Position numbers and translations under genes: made by a program. From Streptomyces formicae (GTDB lineage Bacteria > Actinomycetota > Actinomycetes > Streptomycetales > Streptomycetaceae), in assembly GCF_002556545.1 (NCBI RefSeq), contig NZ_CP022685.1, positions 744,001 to 808,000 of the forward strand: 64,000 nt of DNA, written 5' to 3'. Shown here piece by piece: positions 33,219 to 44,576 of this stretch. Position 1 is the first letter of the stretch. Each line of letters opens with the position of its first letter. A model generated the notes under the pieces. It saw nothing but the letters and a program-made list of their open reading frames with translations. It had not been told where the DNA came from and ran no database searches.

Positions 33219-35669
33219 CTATTTCCCGGTCAGGATGTGCGTCCGCAGCTGGGGCGAGTCGAGGATCTCCCGCTGGGTGAACCGCTCGCGGACCCAGCGG
33301 CCCTTCGCGTAGAGCCGTGTCTGATCCGCGTGGTGCGGGGAGGTGGGATCAGCGGACTGCCCGTAGGTGAGCAGCGAGGAGGTGCGGGGAGCGCCCTTGG
33401 CGGGGAACTCCGTCACCTGGAGGAAGCTGGACCCGGTGGCCACGTCGGGAGTGCCTGCCCCGAGGGCCCGGGGCGTGATCACGTTGAGCACACCTGCTTC
33501 GTGCGGCCCGCCGTGGATGGGGAGGCGCTTGCCGTCGCGTACGACGTACTGATGGTCGCCGAGCCGGGCGTCCAGGGGGATGTCCGCGGCGCGCAGCTCA
33601 GCGGCCGCGTCGCCGAACGCCTGTTGCACCTCGGGCTTGTCCGCCGCCAGGGTGCGCGGGGTGCGCAGGGGGTCGGACGGGTCGAAGGGCACCTTCCACG
33701 GGCCGTCCTTCACCCCGGCGGCCTTCGCGACGAAACGGGCGAAGAGCAGTGAGCCGCGGCTGTCGCTGCTGTAGCGGCCGTCCCAGTCGGCCAGCGCGCG
33801 GCAGGCGCTCGACACGTCGACGGGGCCGTGGGTGGAGGGTGCCGTTCCGCCGGGGAAGGACCGGCACATCGTCGCGGTGTCGGCGCCGGCCAGTTCGGCG
33901 GCCCTGCTGTGGTCCCGGAAGAGCATCCGTTCCATCGTGGCGCGCGAGAAGCCCTTGCCCGGCAGCCCGTCCGTACCGGCGATGCGGCGCTGTACGGAGA
34001 GGAGGCCCTCCTGGGTGCGCAGGGAGCGCGGCGTGCCGATGTCCCCGACGACGCGGGGGTAACCGGTCAGCGGGGAACGGGGGTTGGCGAGCCAGGGGCT
34101 GTTGTTGGAGTTGGTGACGTAGTCGTCGCGGATCAGCCGTGGCAGTCGGCCCGGGCCGAGCAGGCCCGGCTCCACCGCATCCTTGTCGGTGCCCCAGGCG
34201 CAGGCGCCGCGTCCGCCGTCCAGGACGGGCACTCCGCTGGTGGCGAGCAGCCGCTCGCCCAGCGGGGTGGAGCACCGCTTGGCCAGCTCGTCGGTGACGT
34301 GCGGCACGACCTGCATGTCGGCGTAGTAGGCACTGCCCTTGCGGTCCACCGCGAGGGTGTTGATCCACGGCAGGCCCTGGGTGCGTGCCTGCGACCGGCG
34401 TACGTCCTCGGTGCTCGTGGTCCTGCCGAGGCCCAGCCAACTGTTCAGTGCCCGCAGGTTGGTGCTGTTGGCGTCGCGCAGCGTGTAGGCGGTGTCCTTG
34501 CCCCAGGGCAGCGGGAAGCCGCCGGGTCCCGCGCCGAGCACGGGTCCGTAGCGGGTGTCCCACAGCGTCCGTTCGACCGTGCCGGTCGTCCCGTCCTTCT
34601 CCTTGACCCGGACGCGCACGCGGTGGCTCTTCATCTGCTCGGGCGTGCCGTCGACGAGATAGCGCGTCGGATCGCCGGGGACGAGCGGCACTTCGTACAG
34701 CCCGTAGGTGCTCGCGGTGGCGACCGTGTGGGTCCAGGCGACGTCGCGGTTGTGGCCGATGAGGACGGCGGGGAAGCCGAGCAGCGAGGCGCCCGAGACG
34801 TCGAGGCGGCCGGGGATGGTCAGCTGGCTCTGCCACATGCGGCGCATCCCCTGCCAGGGGAAGTGCGGGTTGGCGAGGAGTACGCCTCGGCTGCCGCGGG
34901 TGCCCTCGGCACCGATCGCGAGCGCGTTGCTGCCCAGTTCGCCGTCGCCGCGGGCGGCGCGTACCGCCGCGGCGAGACCGGCGGCGGGGTCGGCGGAGCG
35001 CCGGGGTGCCGCCGCGGCCCGTGCGGGCGGGCGGGCCCCTGCGATGCCGTCCATGAAGGTGCCGGAGCCGGACATCGTGGTAACGGCGTGGATCTGCCGG
35101 TACACGTCCATGGCGGCGATGGGTTTGACCCACTCCTTGCCTCGGCAGGCGGGGTCGGTGATGCCGCCCCGCGCGTCCGCCTCGGCGACGTAGCGGTTGT
35201 AGCCCTGGACGTAGCCCCGCACCAGCTGCGCGACCTCCGGTTCCGGGCCCAGCGGCGGCGGTTTGTCGACGAGTCGCTCGACGGTGCCGGAGTCCTTGAG
35301 CCGCTGGAAGTAGAGATCGCTGGTGAGGCTGTCGGCCGCCACGCCCACGCCCGCGTTGGCGGGCGCGTCGGCGCCGAAGTAGCGGGAGCGTTCGGCGTTG
35401 ACCGTGACGTACGCGTCGGCGAGGACACAGACGTTGTCCTTGGCCGACGCGTAGCCGTAGCCGTAGCCGAGACCGGGGTAGTCATCGGCCGTGATGTGCG
35501 GAACGCCGTACTCGGTGTACTGGATCACGGCGCGCCGGTCGGAACCGGCGGCCGTGTGGGTGGGGGTGGTGGAGGCGGGCAGGGCGGTGAGCCCCACCAG
35601 CGTGATCCCGGCCACCAGCGAACTCACCGCCCCGCGGATTCGTGCGGGCAGCCGGGTCACGCGCGGCAT
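33219..35669 (-). CDS. Secreted penicillin-acylase-family Ntn hydrolase, probable lipopeptide deacylase
   Basis: 816-residue precursor with a Sec signal (residues 1-35, hydrophobic LVAGITLVGLTALPAS). The alpha part contains RYFGADAP and GYVQGYNRYVAEADA. A spacer rich in Ala/Arg/Pro precedes the autocleavage site GELG/SNALAIG, making Ser247 the N-terminal nucleophile of the beta subunit. LLANPHFPW and GFPAVLIGHNRDVAWTHT are typical of aculeacin and cyclic-lipopeptide acylases. In the reported telomycin pathway the (de)acylase Tem25 removes a 6-methylheptanoyl group from lipopeptide precursors; a protein of this family in this place should do the same after export. Located in the operon between MbtH and the alpha/beta hydrolase. 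Confidence 0.9.
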   Translation of the reverse strand: MPRVTRLPARIRGAVSSLVAGITLVGLTALPASTTPTHTAAGSDRRAVIQYTEYGVPHITADDYPGLGYGYGYASAKDNVCVLADAYVTVNAERSRYFGADAPANAGVGVAADSLTSDLYFQRLKDSGTVERLVDKPPPLGPEPEVAQLVRGYVQGYNRYVAEADARGGITDPACRGKEWVKPIAAMDVYRQIHAVTTMSGSGTFMDGIAGARPPARAAAAPRRSADPAAGLAAAVRAARGDGELGSNALAIGAEGTRGSRGVLLANPHFPWQGMRRMWQSQLTIPGRLDVSGASLLGFPAVLIGHNRDVAWTHTVATASTYGLYEVPLVPGDPTRYLVDGTPEQMKSHRVRVRVKEKDGTTGTVERTLWDTRYGPVLGAGPGGFPLPWGKDTAYTLRDANSTNLRALNSWLGLGRTTSTEDVRRSQARTQGLPWINTLAVDRKGSAYYADMQVVPHVTDELAKRCSTPLGERLLATSGVPVLDGGRGACAWGTDKDAVEPGLLGPGRLPRLIRDDYVTNSNNSPWLANPRSPLTGYPRVVGDIGTPRSLRTQEGLLSVQRRIAGTDGLPGKGFSRATMERMLFRDHSRAAELAGADTATMCRSFPGGTAPSTHGPVDVSSACRALADWDGRYSSDSRGSLLFARFVAKAAGVKDGPWKVPFDPSDPLRTPRTLAADKPEVQQAFGDAAAELRAADIPLDARLGDHQYVVRDGKRLPIHGGPHEAGVLNVITPRALGAGTPDVATGSSFLQVTEFPAKGAPRTSSLLTYGQSADPTSPHHADQTRLYAKGRWVRERFTQREILDSPQLRTHILTGK

Positions 35670-35752
35670 GCGTGAGGCCCCCCTTTCTGTGTCGGGTCCT
35701 GTCGGGCACGCCCGTCATCGAGGACGGGCTACGGGGGGCCTGGTACGCCGGA

Positions 35753-35974
35753 TCAGGCGTCGGCCTTCTCCATGGCGTCGATCAGGCTCTTGGGCCGCAT
35801 GTCGGTCCAGTTCTCGTTGACGTAGTCGAGCGCCGCCTGGCGGTTCGTCTCCTTCAGGGCGACCAGCCATCCGGCCGGTACCTCGACGAACGACGGCCAA
35901 AGGGAGTGCTGGCCCTCGTCGTTGACCAGGACCAGGTAGGTGCCTTCGGCGTCCTCGAACGGGTTGGTGCTCAT
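35753..35974 (-). CDS. MbtH-like protein
   Basis: 73 residues. It contains the invariant pattern of the family: NPFED near the start, [20 protein letters not shown] then GW, and [12 protein letters not shown] near the end. MbtH-like proteins bind adenylation domains and are needed for their folding or activity, so this one should serve the NRPSs upstream. It lies 27 bases after the P450 gene in the same operon; an AGGAGG-type site precedes the ATG. Confidence 0.97.
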   Translation of the reverse strand: MSTNPFEDAEGTYLVLVNDEGQHSLWPSFVEVPAGWLVALKETNRQAALDYVNENWTDMRPKSLIDAMEKADA

Positions 35975-36001
35975 CTGTGTCCTCCTCGGCTGGTGACGGG
36001 G

Positions 36002-37252
36002 TCAGCTGACCGCGTCACGTGTCTCGTTGTAGTGGGCGAGTCCCGCCGGATCCGGCTCGAAGCGCACGGGCAGTTCGCTGAATCCGGTCAGGAAGTTGGA
36101 GTGGATGCGCTGGGTCGGGCCCGCGATCTCGAAGCCCTGGCTGAAGGTCCGCAGCGCGGAGAGCAGTTCGGAGAGCTCGACGCGGGCGAGGTAGGCGCCG
36201 AGGCAGAAGTGCGGTCCGTACCCGAAGGTGATGTGTTTGTTGGGGGTGCGGTCCAGGGCGAAGGTGCCGGGGTCCGTGAAGACGGCCTCGTCGCGGTTTC
36301 CCGAGGAGTGCCACAGCGTGACGATGTCCCCCGCCGCGATCCGCACTCCGCCCACCTCGGTGTCCTTGAGGCAGGTCCGTCCGAAGTGCATGGCGGGCGA
36401 GGCCCAGCGCAGCACCTCCTCGACGGCGGTGCCGAGGCCCACCTCGCCGCTCCGCAGCAACTGCCACTGGCGCGGGTGGTGTGAGAGCGTGAACACCGAG
36501 TCGATCATCGAGAGGCGGCTCGTCTCGTCGCCGCCGATGATGAGGCTGTAGCAGTTGAGGACCATCTCGTCCTCGGTGAGGGCCTGGCCGTCGATCTCGC
36601 CGCCCGCCAGCACGCTGATGACGTCGTCGCCCGGGGAGCGGCGCCGCTCCTCGACCAACTCGCCGAAGTACAGGAGGATTTCGTTGCGCGCCATGAGCGC
36701 GTCCATCTCCTGGGTGTCGGCGGCGTCGGAACTGAGGGCCGACTTCGTCAGGGTGAGGAGGAATTCACGGTCGGCGGCGGGAACGCCCAGCAGGTCCGCG
36801 ATGGTGCCCATGGGGATGTGACTCGCGATGTCCTCCGCGAAGTCGCAGGTGCCCCGCTCGACCGCTTCGGCCACCAGTTTCCTGGTGTTGACCCGCACCC
36901 GCTCGGATATCCGCTCCAGGGCGCGCGGGGAGAATGCCTTCAGCATGATCTTCCGCAGTTCGCGGTGCCGGTGGCCGTCGGTGACGGCGAGCATCTGACC
37001 GGCCGCCGAGTCCCCGCCCGCGAGCAGGGTGACCAGGAGGTTCCCCCGCTCCGACGTGAAGTTCACGTTGTCGCGGTAGACAGCCATGATGTCGGCGTAT
37101 CGGCTGACGACCCAGAAGCCCGGATTCTTGCCGAGTGGCGGGTGCCAGTGCACCGGACTCTCGGATCTGAGTCGCTGCCAGTAGTCCGTCAGATCGTGAC
37201 CGTTGAAGGTCTGCGGGTCGGCCAGGTCTACGTCCTGGATCAATTCCGTCAT
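36002..37252 (-). CDS. Cytochrome P450 (NRPS operon), amino-acid or peptide hydroxylase type
   Basis: 416 residues from ATG 37252; an upstream GTG at 37318 in frame has no ribosome site. The heme loop FGYGPHFCLGAYLARVE has the axial Cys, the K-helix reads EEVLR. The I-helix is IIGGDETSRLS, where the usual A/G-G-x-D/E-T-T has become GGDETS; the GG-D/N-ET motif is seen in P450s that hydroxylate residues bound to NRPS carrier proteins. Placement next to MbtH and downstream of the terminal NRPS fits beta-hydroxylation of a Leu or Pro residue in a telomycin-type peptide. Which one is not shown by the sequence. Confidence 0.92.
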   Translation of the reverse strand: MTELIQDVDLADPQTFNGHDLTDYWQRLRSESPVHWHPPLGKNPGFWVVSRYADIMAVYRDNVNFTSERGNLLVTLLAGGDSAAGQMLAVTDGHRHRELRKIMLKAFSPRALERISERVRVNTRKLVAEAVERGTCDFAEDIASHIPMGTIADLLGVPAADREFLLTLTKSALSSDAADTQEMDALMARNEILLYFGELVEERRRSPGDDVISVLAGGEIDGQALTEDEMVLNCYSLIIGGDETSRLSMIDSVFTLSHHPRQWQLLRSGEVGLGTAVEEVLRWASPAMHFGRTCLKDTEVGGVRIAAGDIVTLWHSSGNRDEAVFTDPGTFALDRTPNKHITFGYGPHFCLGAYLARVELSELLSALRTFSQGFEIAGPTQRIHSNFLTGFSELPVRFEPDPAGLAHYNETRDAVS

Positions 37253-37318
37253 GCCGCGGATTACCTCTTCGTTCTGGTGTCGGATCCTTGCGTCGACGGC
37301 CGGCACCGAAGCTAGCAC

Positions 37319-37382
37319 CGGCCGTCGAAACGGGCACCGTCATTAAGCGGCAGCCAAATGACCCACCGTCATTCCGTCTTTC
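37319..37382 (-). promoter_or_regulatory. Short intergenic region with CACCGTCATT direct repeats, before the P450 gene
   Basis: CACCGTCATT occurs at 37335-37344 and again at 37364-37373, 29 bases apart. The first copy runs into CATTAAGCGG (37341-37350), the motif also found before the plus-strand operon and the ABC exporter. This 130-base gap between NRPS and P450 start is the only sizeable gap in the minus-strand operon, so an internal regulated promoter is plausible. Confidence 0.4.
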
Positions 37383-40300
37383 TCACAGCTCCTGGGCGAG
37401 CGCCCTGCCGATGGCGGCGACGGCCTCCGCCTCGGAGAGCATCCCGCCGTGCGTGGTGTCCACCACGTGGTCGGCGATGGTGCCCTTGACGTAGGGCCGC
37501 CACGACTCGGGCACCAGCCTCTCCTGCACCTCCTCGGGGTGCTCGATCCCCGGGGTGGGGCGGGCCGCGGTGAAGAACAGCACGTCCCCGCCGAAGACGC
37601 CCGGATCGAAGGTCTTCATGAGGCGGTTGTTGTGGACGTAGGCGTTCATGCTCTTCACGAGGCCCTCCTCGCCGAGCGCGGCCAACCGGCTGTTCTCCTC
37701 GTCGAGATAGGCCGCGTAGCGGCCGAGGACGGCGTCACGGTCCTCGGCGAGCTGGGTCAGGTCGAAGTCGAACCCGGACGCCAGCAGGGGCGCGATGATC
37801 TCCGCGTCGGACCAGTTGGGGGCCTCGGCCTCCAGGTCCGGCGGGTAGGTGTCCATGATGCCGAGCACGCTCACCTCCTCGCCCTGCTCCTCCAGTTGGA
37901 CGGCGATCGCGTGGGCGACCAGGCCGCCGAACGACCAGCCGAGGACCGCGTAGGGGCCGGTCGGCTGTACCGTGCGCATCCGCTCGATGTAGTCGGCGGC
38001 CATCTCCTTGATCGTGCCGGGCATCTCGTCCGGCTCGGTGAGGCCCCTGGACTGCAGCCCGTAGACGGGCTGGTCGGTGTCCAGGTGGGTGAGGAGTCCG
38101 GCGAACGACCAGCTGGTGCCCGAGCCGGGGTGGACGCAGAACAGCGCGGGACGATCCCCCCTGGGGCGCAGCGGCAGCAGCGGGGCGAGCGGGTCGCTCG
38201 ATGTGTCGGAGCCCAGTTCGCGGGCGAGTCCGGCCGGGGTGGACGCCTCGAAGACCGTGCGTACGGAGATCTCCACCCCGAGGTCCGACTGCACCCGGCG
38301 CACCAGCCTGGTCGCCAGGAAGGAGTGGCCGCCGAGCCGGAAGAAGTCGTCGTGGACGCTGACCGCCGGCAGGCCGAGCAGCTCGGCGAAGAGGTCGGCC
38401 AGTACCTTCTCCTCCGGTGTGCGGGGGTGCACGAAGGAGGCGGGCCGCAGACCCGGGTCGGGCAGCGCGCGGCGATCCAGCTTTCCGTTGCGGGTCAGCG
38501 GGAAGGCGTCCATGGTCACGAAGGCCGAGGGGACCATGTAGTCCGGCAGGCTCTGCCTGACGTGCGCGGCGAGTTCCTCGTCGTCGACCGCTCCCCCGGA
38601 CTCTCCTGCCGACGCGTCCGGCACCACGTAGGCGACGAGGCGCTTCTCGCCCCGGCCTTCGTCACGGGCCAGGACGACCGCCTTGGCCACGGCCGGGTGC
38701 CGGGTCAACACCCCTTCCACCTCGCCCGGTTCGATGCGGAAGCCGCGGATCTTCACCTGGAAGTCGGCGCGGCCGACGTAGCGGATCTGACCCTCCTGGG
38801 TCCAGCGGACCACGTCCCCCGTCCGGTACATGCGTCCGCCCGGCGTGCCGAACGGATCGGCGACGAAGCGCTCGGCCGTCATGCCGGGGCGGTTGAGGTA
38901 GCCGCGGCCCACGCCGGTGCCCGCGAGGTACAGCTCGCCGGAGCGGCCCGCCGCGACCGGGCGGAGCGCCTCGTCGAGGACGTACAGCCTGACGCCCGTG
39001 ATGGGCCCGCCCATCGCGGGGGCGGCGGGCCACCCCGCCGCGTCCTCCGGCAGGACGCAGCCCGTCACCACGTGGGTCTCGGCCGGGCCGTACTGGTTGT
39101 GCAGGCGGCGGCCCGGCACGCGCGCGTGGAAGGCCCGGATGGACTCGCTGGGCACGAGCGCCTCCCCGGCCTGCACGATGTCGCGCAGGGCCGGCAGGTC
39201 CATGCCGCGTTCGCAGGCCGCGTCGCTGATCGCCTCCACGACGAGGTTGGGCGCGAAGAGCTCCTGCACCTGGTGCCGGTCGAGCCAGGCCACCAGGCGT
39301 TCGGCGTCGCGTCGTACGTCCTCCGGGCACTGCACCAGGGTCTTGCCGTAGACCAGCGCGGAGAGGATCTCCTGGACGGACACGTCGAAGCCGACGGGGG
39401 CGAACTGGGCGGTGATCCTGCTCTGCGGCAGCAGGACGTCCTGCCAGGCGATCAGGTTCGCGGGGCCTCCTGCCCGCATCACGACGGGCTTGGGGAGGCC
39501 GGTCGAACCCGATGTGTAGATGACGTACAGCGGATGGTCGGGCAGCAGCGGCGGGCGCTCGGCGTCGGTGACGTCGGTGTCCGCGAACGCGCCGAGCGTC
39601 TCGCGGACCGCCGGGTCGTCGAGCACCAGGTGGTCGGCGCGCTCGCCGGGCAGCAGGTCCACGACCGCCGAGCTGGTGAGCACCACGGTGGGTTCGGCGT
39701 CGGAGAGCATGTAGGCGACGCGCTCGGCCGGGTGGGTGGGGTCGATCGGCACGTACGCGGCGCCGGTCTTCAGGATCCCCCACACGGCGGTGACCTGGAG
39801 CGGCGAGCGCGGCATGGCGACGGCCACGTAGGTCTCGGGACCGACGCCCAGGTCGATGAGGAGCCGGGCGATCTGGTTGGCCCGCGCGTTCAGCTGGGCG
39901 TAGGTCAGCCGCTCGACACCGCGGGGCGTGCCGTCGTCGGCCACGTCCTCGTGCACCACGGCGAAGGTGTCGGGGACCAGGGCGACCCGCTCCTGGAACA
40001 GCTCGGGCAGGCTGCGCCACGGCCGCTCTTCACCGGTGTCGTTCCATGCGGTGAGGACCTGCTCGCGCTCCTCGGCGGAGAGCACGTCGATGCGCCGCAC
40101 CCGCGCCGCGGGGTTCTCCACGGCCATGTCGAGCAGCCTGAGCAGGCTGTCCACGAGGGACTGCGCGGTGCGGTCGCCGAACAGGTCGCGGCTGTACTCC
40201 AACGACGCCTGCATTCCGGCAGGTGTGCCGTCCGCGCCCCGCCGCTCCGCGAACGAGAACAGCAGGTCGAACTTGGCCGTGTTGACGGTGACCGGCTCGT

Positions 40301-43300
40301 TGGAGACGGTCAGCCCCGGCAGGCGCCCCTGCACGCTCGCGGCGGCCTGCTGGTCGTTGTTGTTGAACGACAGCTGGACCTGGAAGAGCGGGTGGCGGGA
40401 GAGCGACCTTTCGGGGTTGAGCACCTCGACCAGGCGCTCGAAGGGGACGTCCTGGTGGGCGTAGGCGGCCAGGTCGGTGTCGCGGACCCGGGCGATGAGT
40501 TCCTTGAACGTGGGGTCGCCCGACACGTCGGTGCGCAGCACCAGGGTGTTGACGAAGAAGCCGACGAGTTCCCCGATGGCGTCGTCGGTGCGTCCCGCGA
40601 TGGGGGTGCCGATGGGGATGTCGGTGCCCGCGCCGAGCCGGGAGAGCAGCCCGGCGAGTCCGGCCTGGACGACCATGAACAGCGTGGAGCGGGTGTCGCG
40701 GGCGAGCCGGGCGAGGCCCGCGTGCGTCCCCTCGGGCACGTCGAAGATCAGCATGCCGCCGTCGCCGCTCGCGACGCGCGGGCGCTCGTGGTCGGCGGGG
40801 AGTTCGAGCTCCTCCGGCAGCCCGGCGAGCTCCTCCTTCCAGTGGGCGAGCTGGCGGGACATGGCCGAGTCGGCGACGTCCTCGGAGCCCAGCATCTCCC
40901 GCTGCCAGAGGGCGTAGTCGCCGTAGTTCACCGGCAGCGGCTGCCACTCAGGGGCGCGGTCCGCGACGCGCGCCGCGTAGGCCACGGTCAGATCGCGCCG
41001 CAGCAGCGGCATCGACCAGCCGTCGGCCGCGATGTGGTGCATGAGCAGCAGCAGGACGTGTTCGGTCTCGGAGAGCCGGAACAGCCAGACCTTCAGGGGC
41101 TGTTCACCGCTCAGCTCGAACCGGTGCTCCACGGCCTCGTCGAGCAGGCCGCGCAGCCGCTCCTCGGTGGTCGGCACGGTCTCCACGTCGACGGGCGCGC
41201 TGGGCAGCACCTTCTGGTACGGGCCCGTGGCGTCCTCGGCGAACACGGTGCGCAGCGGCTCGTGGCGGGCCACCACGTCGGCGAGCGCGGCACGCAGGGC
41301 GGCGTCGTCGAGCCGGCCGCTCAGCCGCAGCGGCACGGGGAGGTTGTAGGTGGGGCTCGCCCCCTCCACCTTGTGCAGGAACCAGAGGCGCTGCTGGGCG
41401 AAGGAGAGCGGGACGCGCGTCGGGCGCGGCGAGGCGGCGCGGATGCCGGTGCGGCCGCCGCCGGTGCGGTCGAGGACGCCGGAGAGCGCGGCCACCGTCG
41501 GCGCCTCGAACAGTTCGCGGATGGCCAGTTCGGTCTTGAGGGTGGACCGGATGCGGCTCACCAGACGGGTGGCCATGAGCGAGTTGCCGCCCAGTTCGAA
41601 GAGGTCCTCGTCGATGCCGACCCTGGCGACTCCGAGCACCTCGGCGAAGAGGCCGCAGAGGATCTCCTCACGGGGATTGCGCGGGCCTCGGCCGAGGACC
41701 GCGGTGTCCCAGTCGGGTTCGGGGAGGGCCTTGCGGTTCACCTTGCCGTTGGGCAGGACAGGCAGCGAGACGAGCGGCACGTACGCGGTGGGCACCATGT
41801 AGCCCGGCAGGGTCTGCGCGGTGTGCGCGCGCAGCTCCTCGATGTCGAGGGTGTCCTCGCCGCCCGCCGCGGGCACCACGTAGGCCACCAGGCGCTTCTC
41901 GTCGGCGTTGTCCAGGCGCGGCAGGACCACCGTCTGGCCGACCGAGGGGTGCCTGGCGATGGTGTCCTCGACCTCGCCGGGTTCGATCCGGAACCCGCGG
42001 ATCTTGACCTGGTGGTCGGCGCGCCCCGCGAACTCCAGGACGCCGTCCGCGGTGCGGCGGACCAGGTCGCCGGTGCGGTACATGCGCGTGCCCGGCGGCC
42101 CGAACGGATCGGCGACGAACCGCTCCGCGGTCAGGGCCGTGCGGCCCGCGTAGCCGCGCGCCAGGCCCGCGCCCGCGACGTGCAGCTCTCCCGGCACGCC
42201 GTCGGGCACGGGCAGCAGGTTCGCGTCGAGCACGTAGAGCCGGGTGTTGTCCATGGGACCGCCGATGGGCACCACGGACCCGAGCGCGCCGGCGTCGGTG
42301 ACGGCGTGGTGGGTGGCGTTCATGGTGATCTCGGTCGGGCCGTACAGGTTCGACACGGTGACGCCCGGGCAGTGTTCGAGGACCCTGCGGAACGCCTCGG
42401 CCGACGCCGCGTCGCCGCCCGTGGTGATGTCCCGCATCCCGGCGAAGACTCCGGGGCGCTCCTCCGCGAGGAGGTTGAACAGCGCGGTGGTCAGCAGCGC
42501 GCCGGTGACCCGGTGCCGGGTGACGGTCCGTTCCACGGCGTCCACGTCCACCTCGCCCGGCGGCACGACGACGATCTGGTGTCCGGCGAGCAGCGGCACC
42601 CACAGTTCGTAGGTGGAGGCGTCGAAGGCGAGCGTGGCGTTCATCAGGACCCGCTCGTGGGCGCCGGTGTGCCAGCGGGCGTCGAAGGCGAGTTCGGCCA
42701 CGCCCCGCTGGGTCACCACCACGCCCTTGGGCCTGCCGGTGGAGCCGGACGTGAACATCGTGTACGCCGCCTGGTCCGGGCTCACGGTCACGCCGGGGTC
42801 GGTGGACGGCCACGACCCGCCGTCCCGCGCGTCCACGACGACCGTGCGCAGGCCGAGTTCCTCGGCGCGCTCGGCCGTGGCGAGGTCGGTGACGACCACC
42901 TCCGCGCCGACGTCGGCGACGGCCTGCCGCATCCGCTCCAGCGGGTAGCTGTGGTGCAGGGGGACGTAGTGGCCGCCCGCCTTGAGGGCGCCAAGGACCG
43001 CGACGGGTACCTCGGGAGAGCGCTCGAGAAGCAGCACGACCGGGGAGTCGGGGCGCACGCCCTCGTCGATGAGCCGGTGCGCGAGCCGGTTGGCGCGCTC
43101 GTCGAGTTCGGCGTAGGTGACCACGCCGCCGTCGTGGACCAGGGCGGGGGCGTCGGGCACCCGCAGGACCTGGTCGCGGAAAAGCTGCGCGAGCGGGGCG
43201 TCGGGAACGGCCCGCTCGGCTCCCGTGAGGTCCCGCGCCAGCGTGTCGGCGCCACCCGGCTCGGCCGCCGCAGTGATCCGGGCGACCGGGCTCTCCGGGG

Positions 43301-44576
43301 CGGCCGCGACCGCTTCCAGGGCTCGTACGGCCCGGTCCATGATCTGCCGTGCCGCGGCCTCGTCGTACAGGTCGGGGCGGTGGTCCAGGCGCAGCCAGAT
43401 GCGCTCGCCCGGCGCGCCGATGAGCGACAACGGGTAGTGGTTGGCGTCCTGGCTGTCGACCCGGGTCACCTTCAGGGCGGCCGACGACGCTCCACCGCCG
43501 CCGCCCGAGGGGTAGTTCTCGAAGACGGTGAGGGTGTCGAAGAGTCCGCCGCGGCCCTCGGCACCGACGGCCTTGCTGATGTCGGCGAGGCCGATGTGCT
43601 GATGGGGCAGCAGACGGGTCTGCGTCTCCTGGAGCCGTCGCAGGAACGCGGCCATCGGTTCGGAGGGGCGCAGCCTGGCCCGCATGGGAACCGTGTTGAT
43701 GAACAGGCCGAGCATGCCCTCGACGCCGTCGATCTCGGAGGGCCGTCCGGAGACGGTGACTCCGGCGACCACGTCGTCGCGTCCGGTGAGGCGCGAGAGC
43801 ACCACCGCCCAGACGCCCTGGAGGACGGTGCCCATGGTGAGGCCCTCGTCGCGGGCCCAGTCGGTGAGCCGGTCCGTGACCTCCTTGGACAGCCTGACGT
43901 TGACCTGCCCGGGCACCATCGACACCGTGCCCGCGTCGGGCGCGACCAGCGTCGGCCCCTCCAGGTCGGCGAGCGCCTCCCGCCAGGCGTTCTCGGCGGC
44001 GACCCGGTCCTGGCCCTGGAGCCAGGCGAGGTAGTCGCGGTAGGGGCGCACGTGCGGCAGCTTCGACGCGTCGCCCCTGCTGTTGTAGAGGGCGAAGAGC
44101 TCCCGCCACAGGACGGGCAACGACCAGCCGTCGAGCAGTATGTGATGGAACGTCAGCAGGAAGCGGTGACGGTCGTCGTCGATCCTGACGAGCGTGAAGC
44201 GCATCAGGGGCGGCTTGGACAGGTCGAGGCGGCGGCCCCGGTCCTCGGTGACGACGCGGTCGGCCTCGGCGGCGCGGTCCTCCTCCTTCAGCGGGGTGAG
44301 GTCCACGTCGTTCCAGGGCACCGGCACCTCGCGGTGCACGAGCTGGAGCGGGCGGTTGACCCCTTCGTAGCGGAAGCTCGACCGCAGGTTCGCGTGGCGA
44401 CGCAGCAGCCCCTCCGCCGCGGCCCTGAGGGCCGCACGGTCCAGTGGACCTTCGAGATCGACGACGAGCTGCACCGCGTACAGGTCAGGTGCGCTCTCGT
44501 CGTACACGCTGTGGAAGAACATCCCTTCCTGCAGCGGGGACAGCGGCAGGATTTCCTCCAGCCCGGGCTGACTCAT
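37383..44576 (-). CDS. Terminal NRPS, two modules: C-A-T-C-A-T-TE
   Basis: 2397 residues; the ATG overlaps the previous NRPS stop (ATGA). Domain 1 is a C domain starting [17 protein letters not shown], typical of D-accepting (DCL) enzymes after an E domain; active site HHILLDG (about 143). A1 (about 460-930): core [16 protein letters not shown]; residues read D-A-Y-L-T-G-L-M-N-K, no substrate I can assign. T1 Ser999. C2 (LCL type) has HHIAADGWS (about 1180). A2 (about 1500-2000): [16 protein letters not shown]; code D-V-Q-L-V-A-Q-V-V-K, close to Pro. T2 Ser2085. TE with GWSFGG (Ser2215) and late DTTHGG releases, probably cyclises, the peptide. In telomycin these positions are beta-hydroxy-Leu and cis-3-hydroxy-Pro. 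Confidence 0.95.
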   Translation of the reverse strand: MSQPGLEEILPLSPLQEGMFFHSVYDESAPDLYAVQLVVDLEGPLDRAALRAAAEGLLRRHANLRSSFRYEGVNRPLQLVHREVPVPWNDVDLTPLKEEDRAAEADRVVTEDRGRRLDLSKPPLMRFTLVRIDDDRHRFLLTFHHILLDGWSLPVLWRELFALYNSRGDASKLPHVRPYRDYLAWLQGQDRVAAENAWREALADLEGPTLVAPDAGTVSMVPGQVNVRLSKEVTDRLTDWARDEGLTMGTVLQGVWAVVLSRLTGRDDVVAGVTVSGRPSEIDGVEGMLGLFINTVPMRARLRPSEPMAAFLRRLQETQTRLLPHQHIGLADISKAVGAEGRGGLFDTLTVFENYPSGGGGGASSAALKVTRVDSQDANHYPLSLIGAPGERIWLRLDHRPDLYDEAAARQIMDRAVRALEAVAAAPESPVARITAAAEPGGADTLARDLTGAERAVPDAPLAQLFRDQVLRVPDAPALVHDGGVVTYAELDERANRLAHRLIDEGVRPDSPVVLLLERSPEVPVAVLGALKAGGHYVPLHHSYPLERMRQAVADVGAEVVVTDLATAERAEELGLRTVVVDARDGGSWPSTDPGVTVSPDQAAYTMFTSGSTGRPKGVVVTQRGVAELAFDARWHTGAHERVLMNATLAFDASTYELWVPLLAGHQIVVVPPGEVDVDAVERTVTRHRVTGALLTTALFNLLAEERPGVFAGMRDITTGGDAASAEAFRRVLEHCPGVTVSNLYGPTEITMNATHHAVTDAGALGSVVPIGGPMDNTRLYVLDANLLPVPDGVPGELHVAGAGLARGYAGRTALTAERFVADPFGPPGTRMYRTGDLVRRTADGVLEFAGRADHQVKIRGFRIEPGEVEDTIARHPSVGQTVVLPRLDNADEKRLVAYVVPAAGGEDTLDIEELRAHTAQTLPGYMVPTAYVPLVSLPVLPNGKVNRKALPEPDWDTAVLGRGPRNPREEILCGLFAEVLGVARVGIDEDLFELGGNSLMATRLVSRIRSTLKTELAIRELFEAPTVAALSGVLDRTGGGRTGIRAASPRPTRVPLSFAQQRLWFLHKVEGASPTYNLPVPLRLSGRLDDAALRAALADVVARHEPLRTVFAEDATGPYQKVLPSAPVDVETVPTTEERLRGLLDEAVEHRFELSGEQPLKVWLFRLSETEHVLLLLMHHIAADGWSMPLLRRDLTVAYAARVADRAPEWQPLPVNYGDYALWQREMLGSEDVADSAMSRQLAHWKEELAGLPEELELPADHERPRVASGDGGMLIFDVPEGTHAGLARLARDTRSTLFMVVQAGLAGLLSRLGAGTDIPIGTPIAGRTDDAIGELVGFFVNTLVLRTDVSGDPTFKELIARVRDTDLAAYAHQDVPFERLVEVLNPERSLSRHPLFQVQLSFNNNDQQAAASVQGRLPGLTVSNEPVTVNTAKFDLLFSFAERRGADGTPAGMQASLEYSRDLFGDRTAQSLVDSLLRLLDMAVENPAARVRRIDVLSAEEREQVLTAWNDTGEERPWRSLPELFQERVALVPDTFAVVHEDVADDGTPRGVERLTYAQLNARANQIARLLIDLGVGPETYVAVAMPRSPLQVTAVWGILKTGAAYVPIDPTHPAERVAYMLSDAEPTVVLTSSAVVDLLPGERADHLVLDDPAVRETLGAFADTDVTDAERPPLLPDHPLYVIYTSGSTGLPKPVVMRAGGPANLIAWQDVLLPQSRITAQFAPVGFDVSVQEILSALVYGKTLVQCPEDVRRDAERLVAWLDRHQVQELFAPNLVVEAISDAACERGMDLPALRDIVQAGEALVPSESIRAFHARVPGRRLHNQYGPAETHVVTGCVLPEDAAGWPAAPAMGGPITGVRLYVLDEALRPVAAGRSGELYLAGTGVGRGYLNRPGMTAERFVADPFGTPGGRMYRTGDVVRWTQEGQIRYVGRADFQVKIRGFRIEPGEVEGVLTRHPAVAKAVVLARDEGRGEKRLVAYVVPDASAGESGGAVDDEELAAHVRQSLPDYMVPSAFVTMDAFPLTRNGKLDRRALPDPGLRPASFVHPRTPEEKVLADLFAELLGLPAVSVHDDFFRLGGHSFLATRLVRRVQSDLGVEISVRTVFEASTPAGLARELGSDTSSDPLAPLLPLRPRGDRPALFCVHPGSGTSWSFAGLLTHLDTDQPVYGLQSRGLTEPDEMPGTIKEMAADYIERMRTVQPTGPYAVLGWSFGGLVAHAIAVQLEEQGEEVSVLGIMDTYPPDLEAEAPNWSDAEIIAPLLASGFDFDLTQLAEDRDAVLGRYAAYLDEENSRLAALGEEGLVKSMNAYVHNNRLMKTFDPGVFGGDVLFFTAARPTPGIEHPEEVQERLVPESWRPYVKGTIADHVVDTTHGGMLSEAEAVAAIGRALAQEL

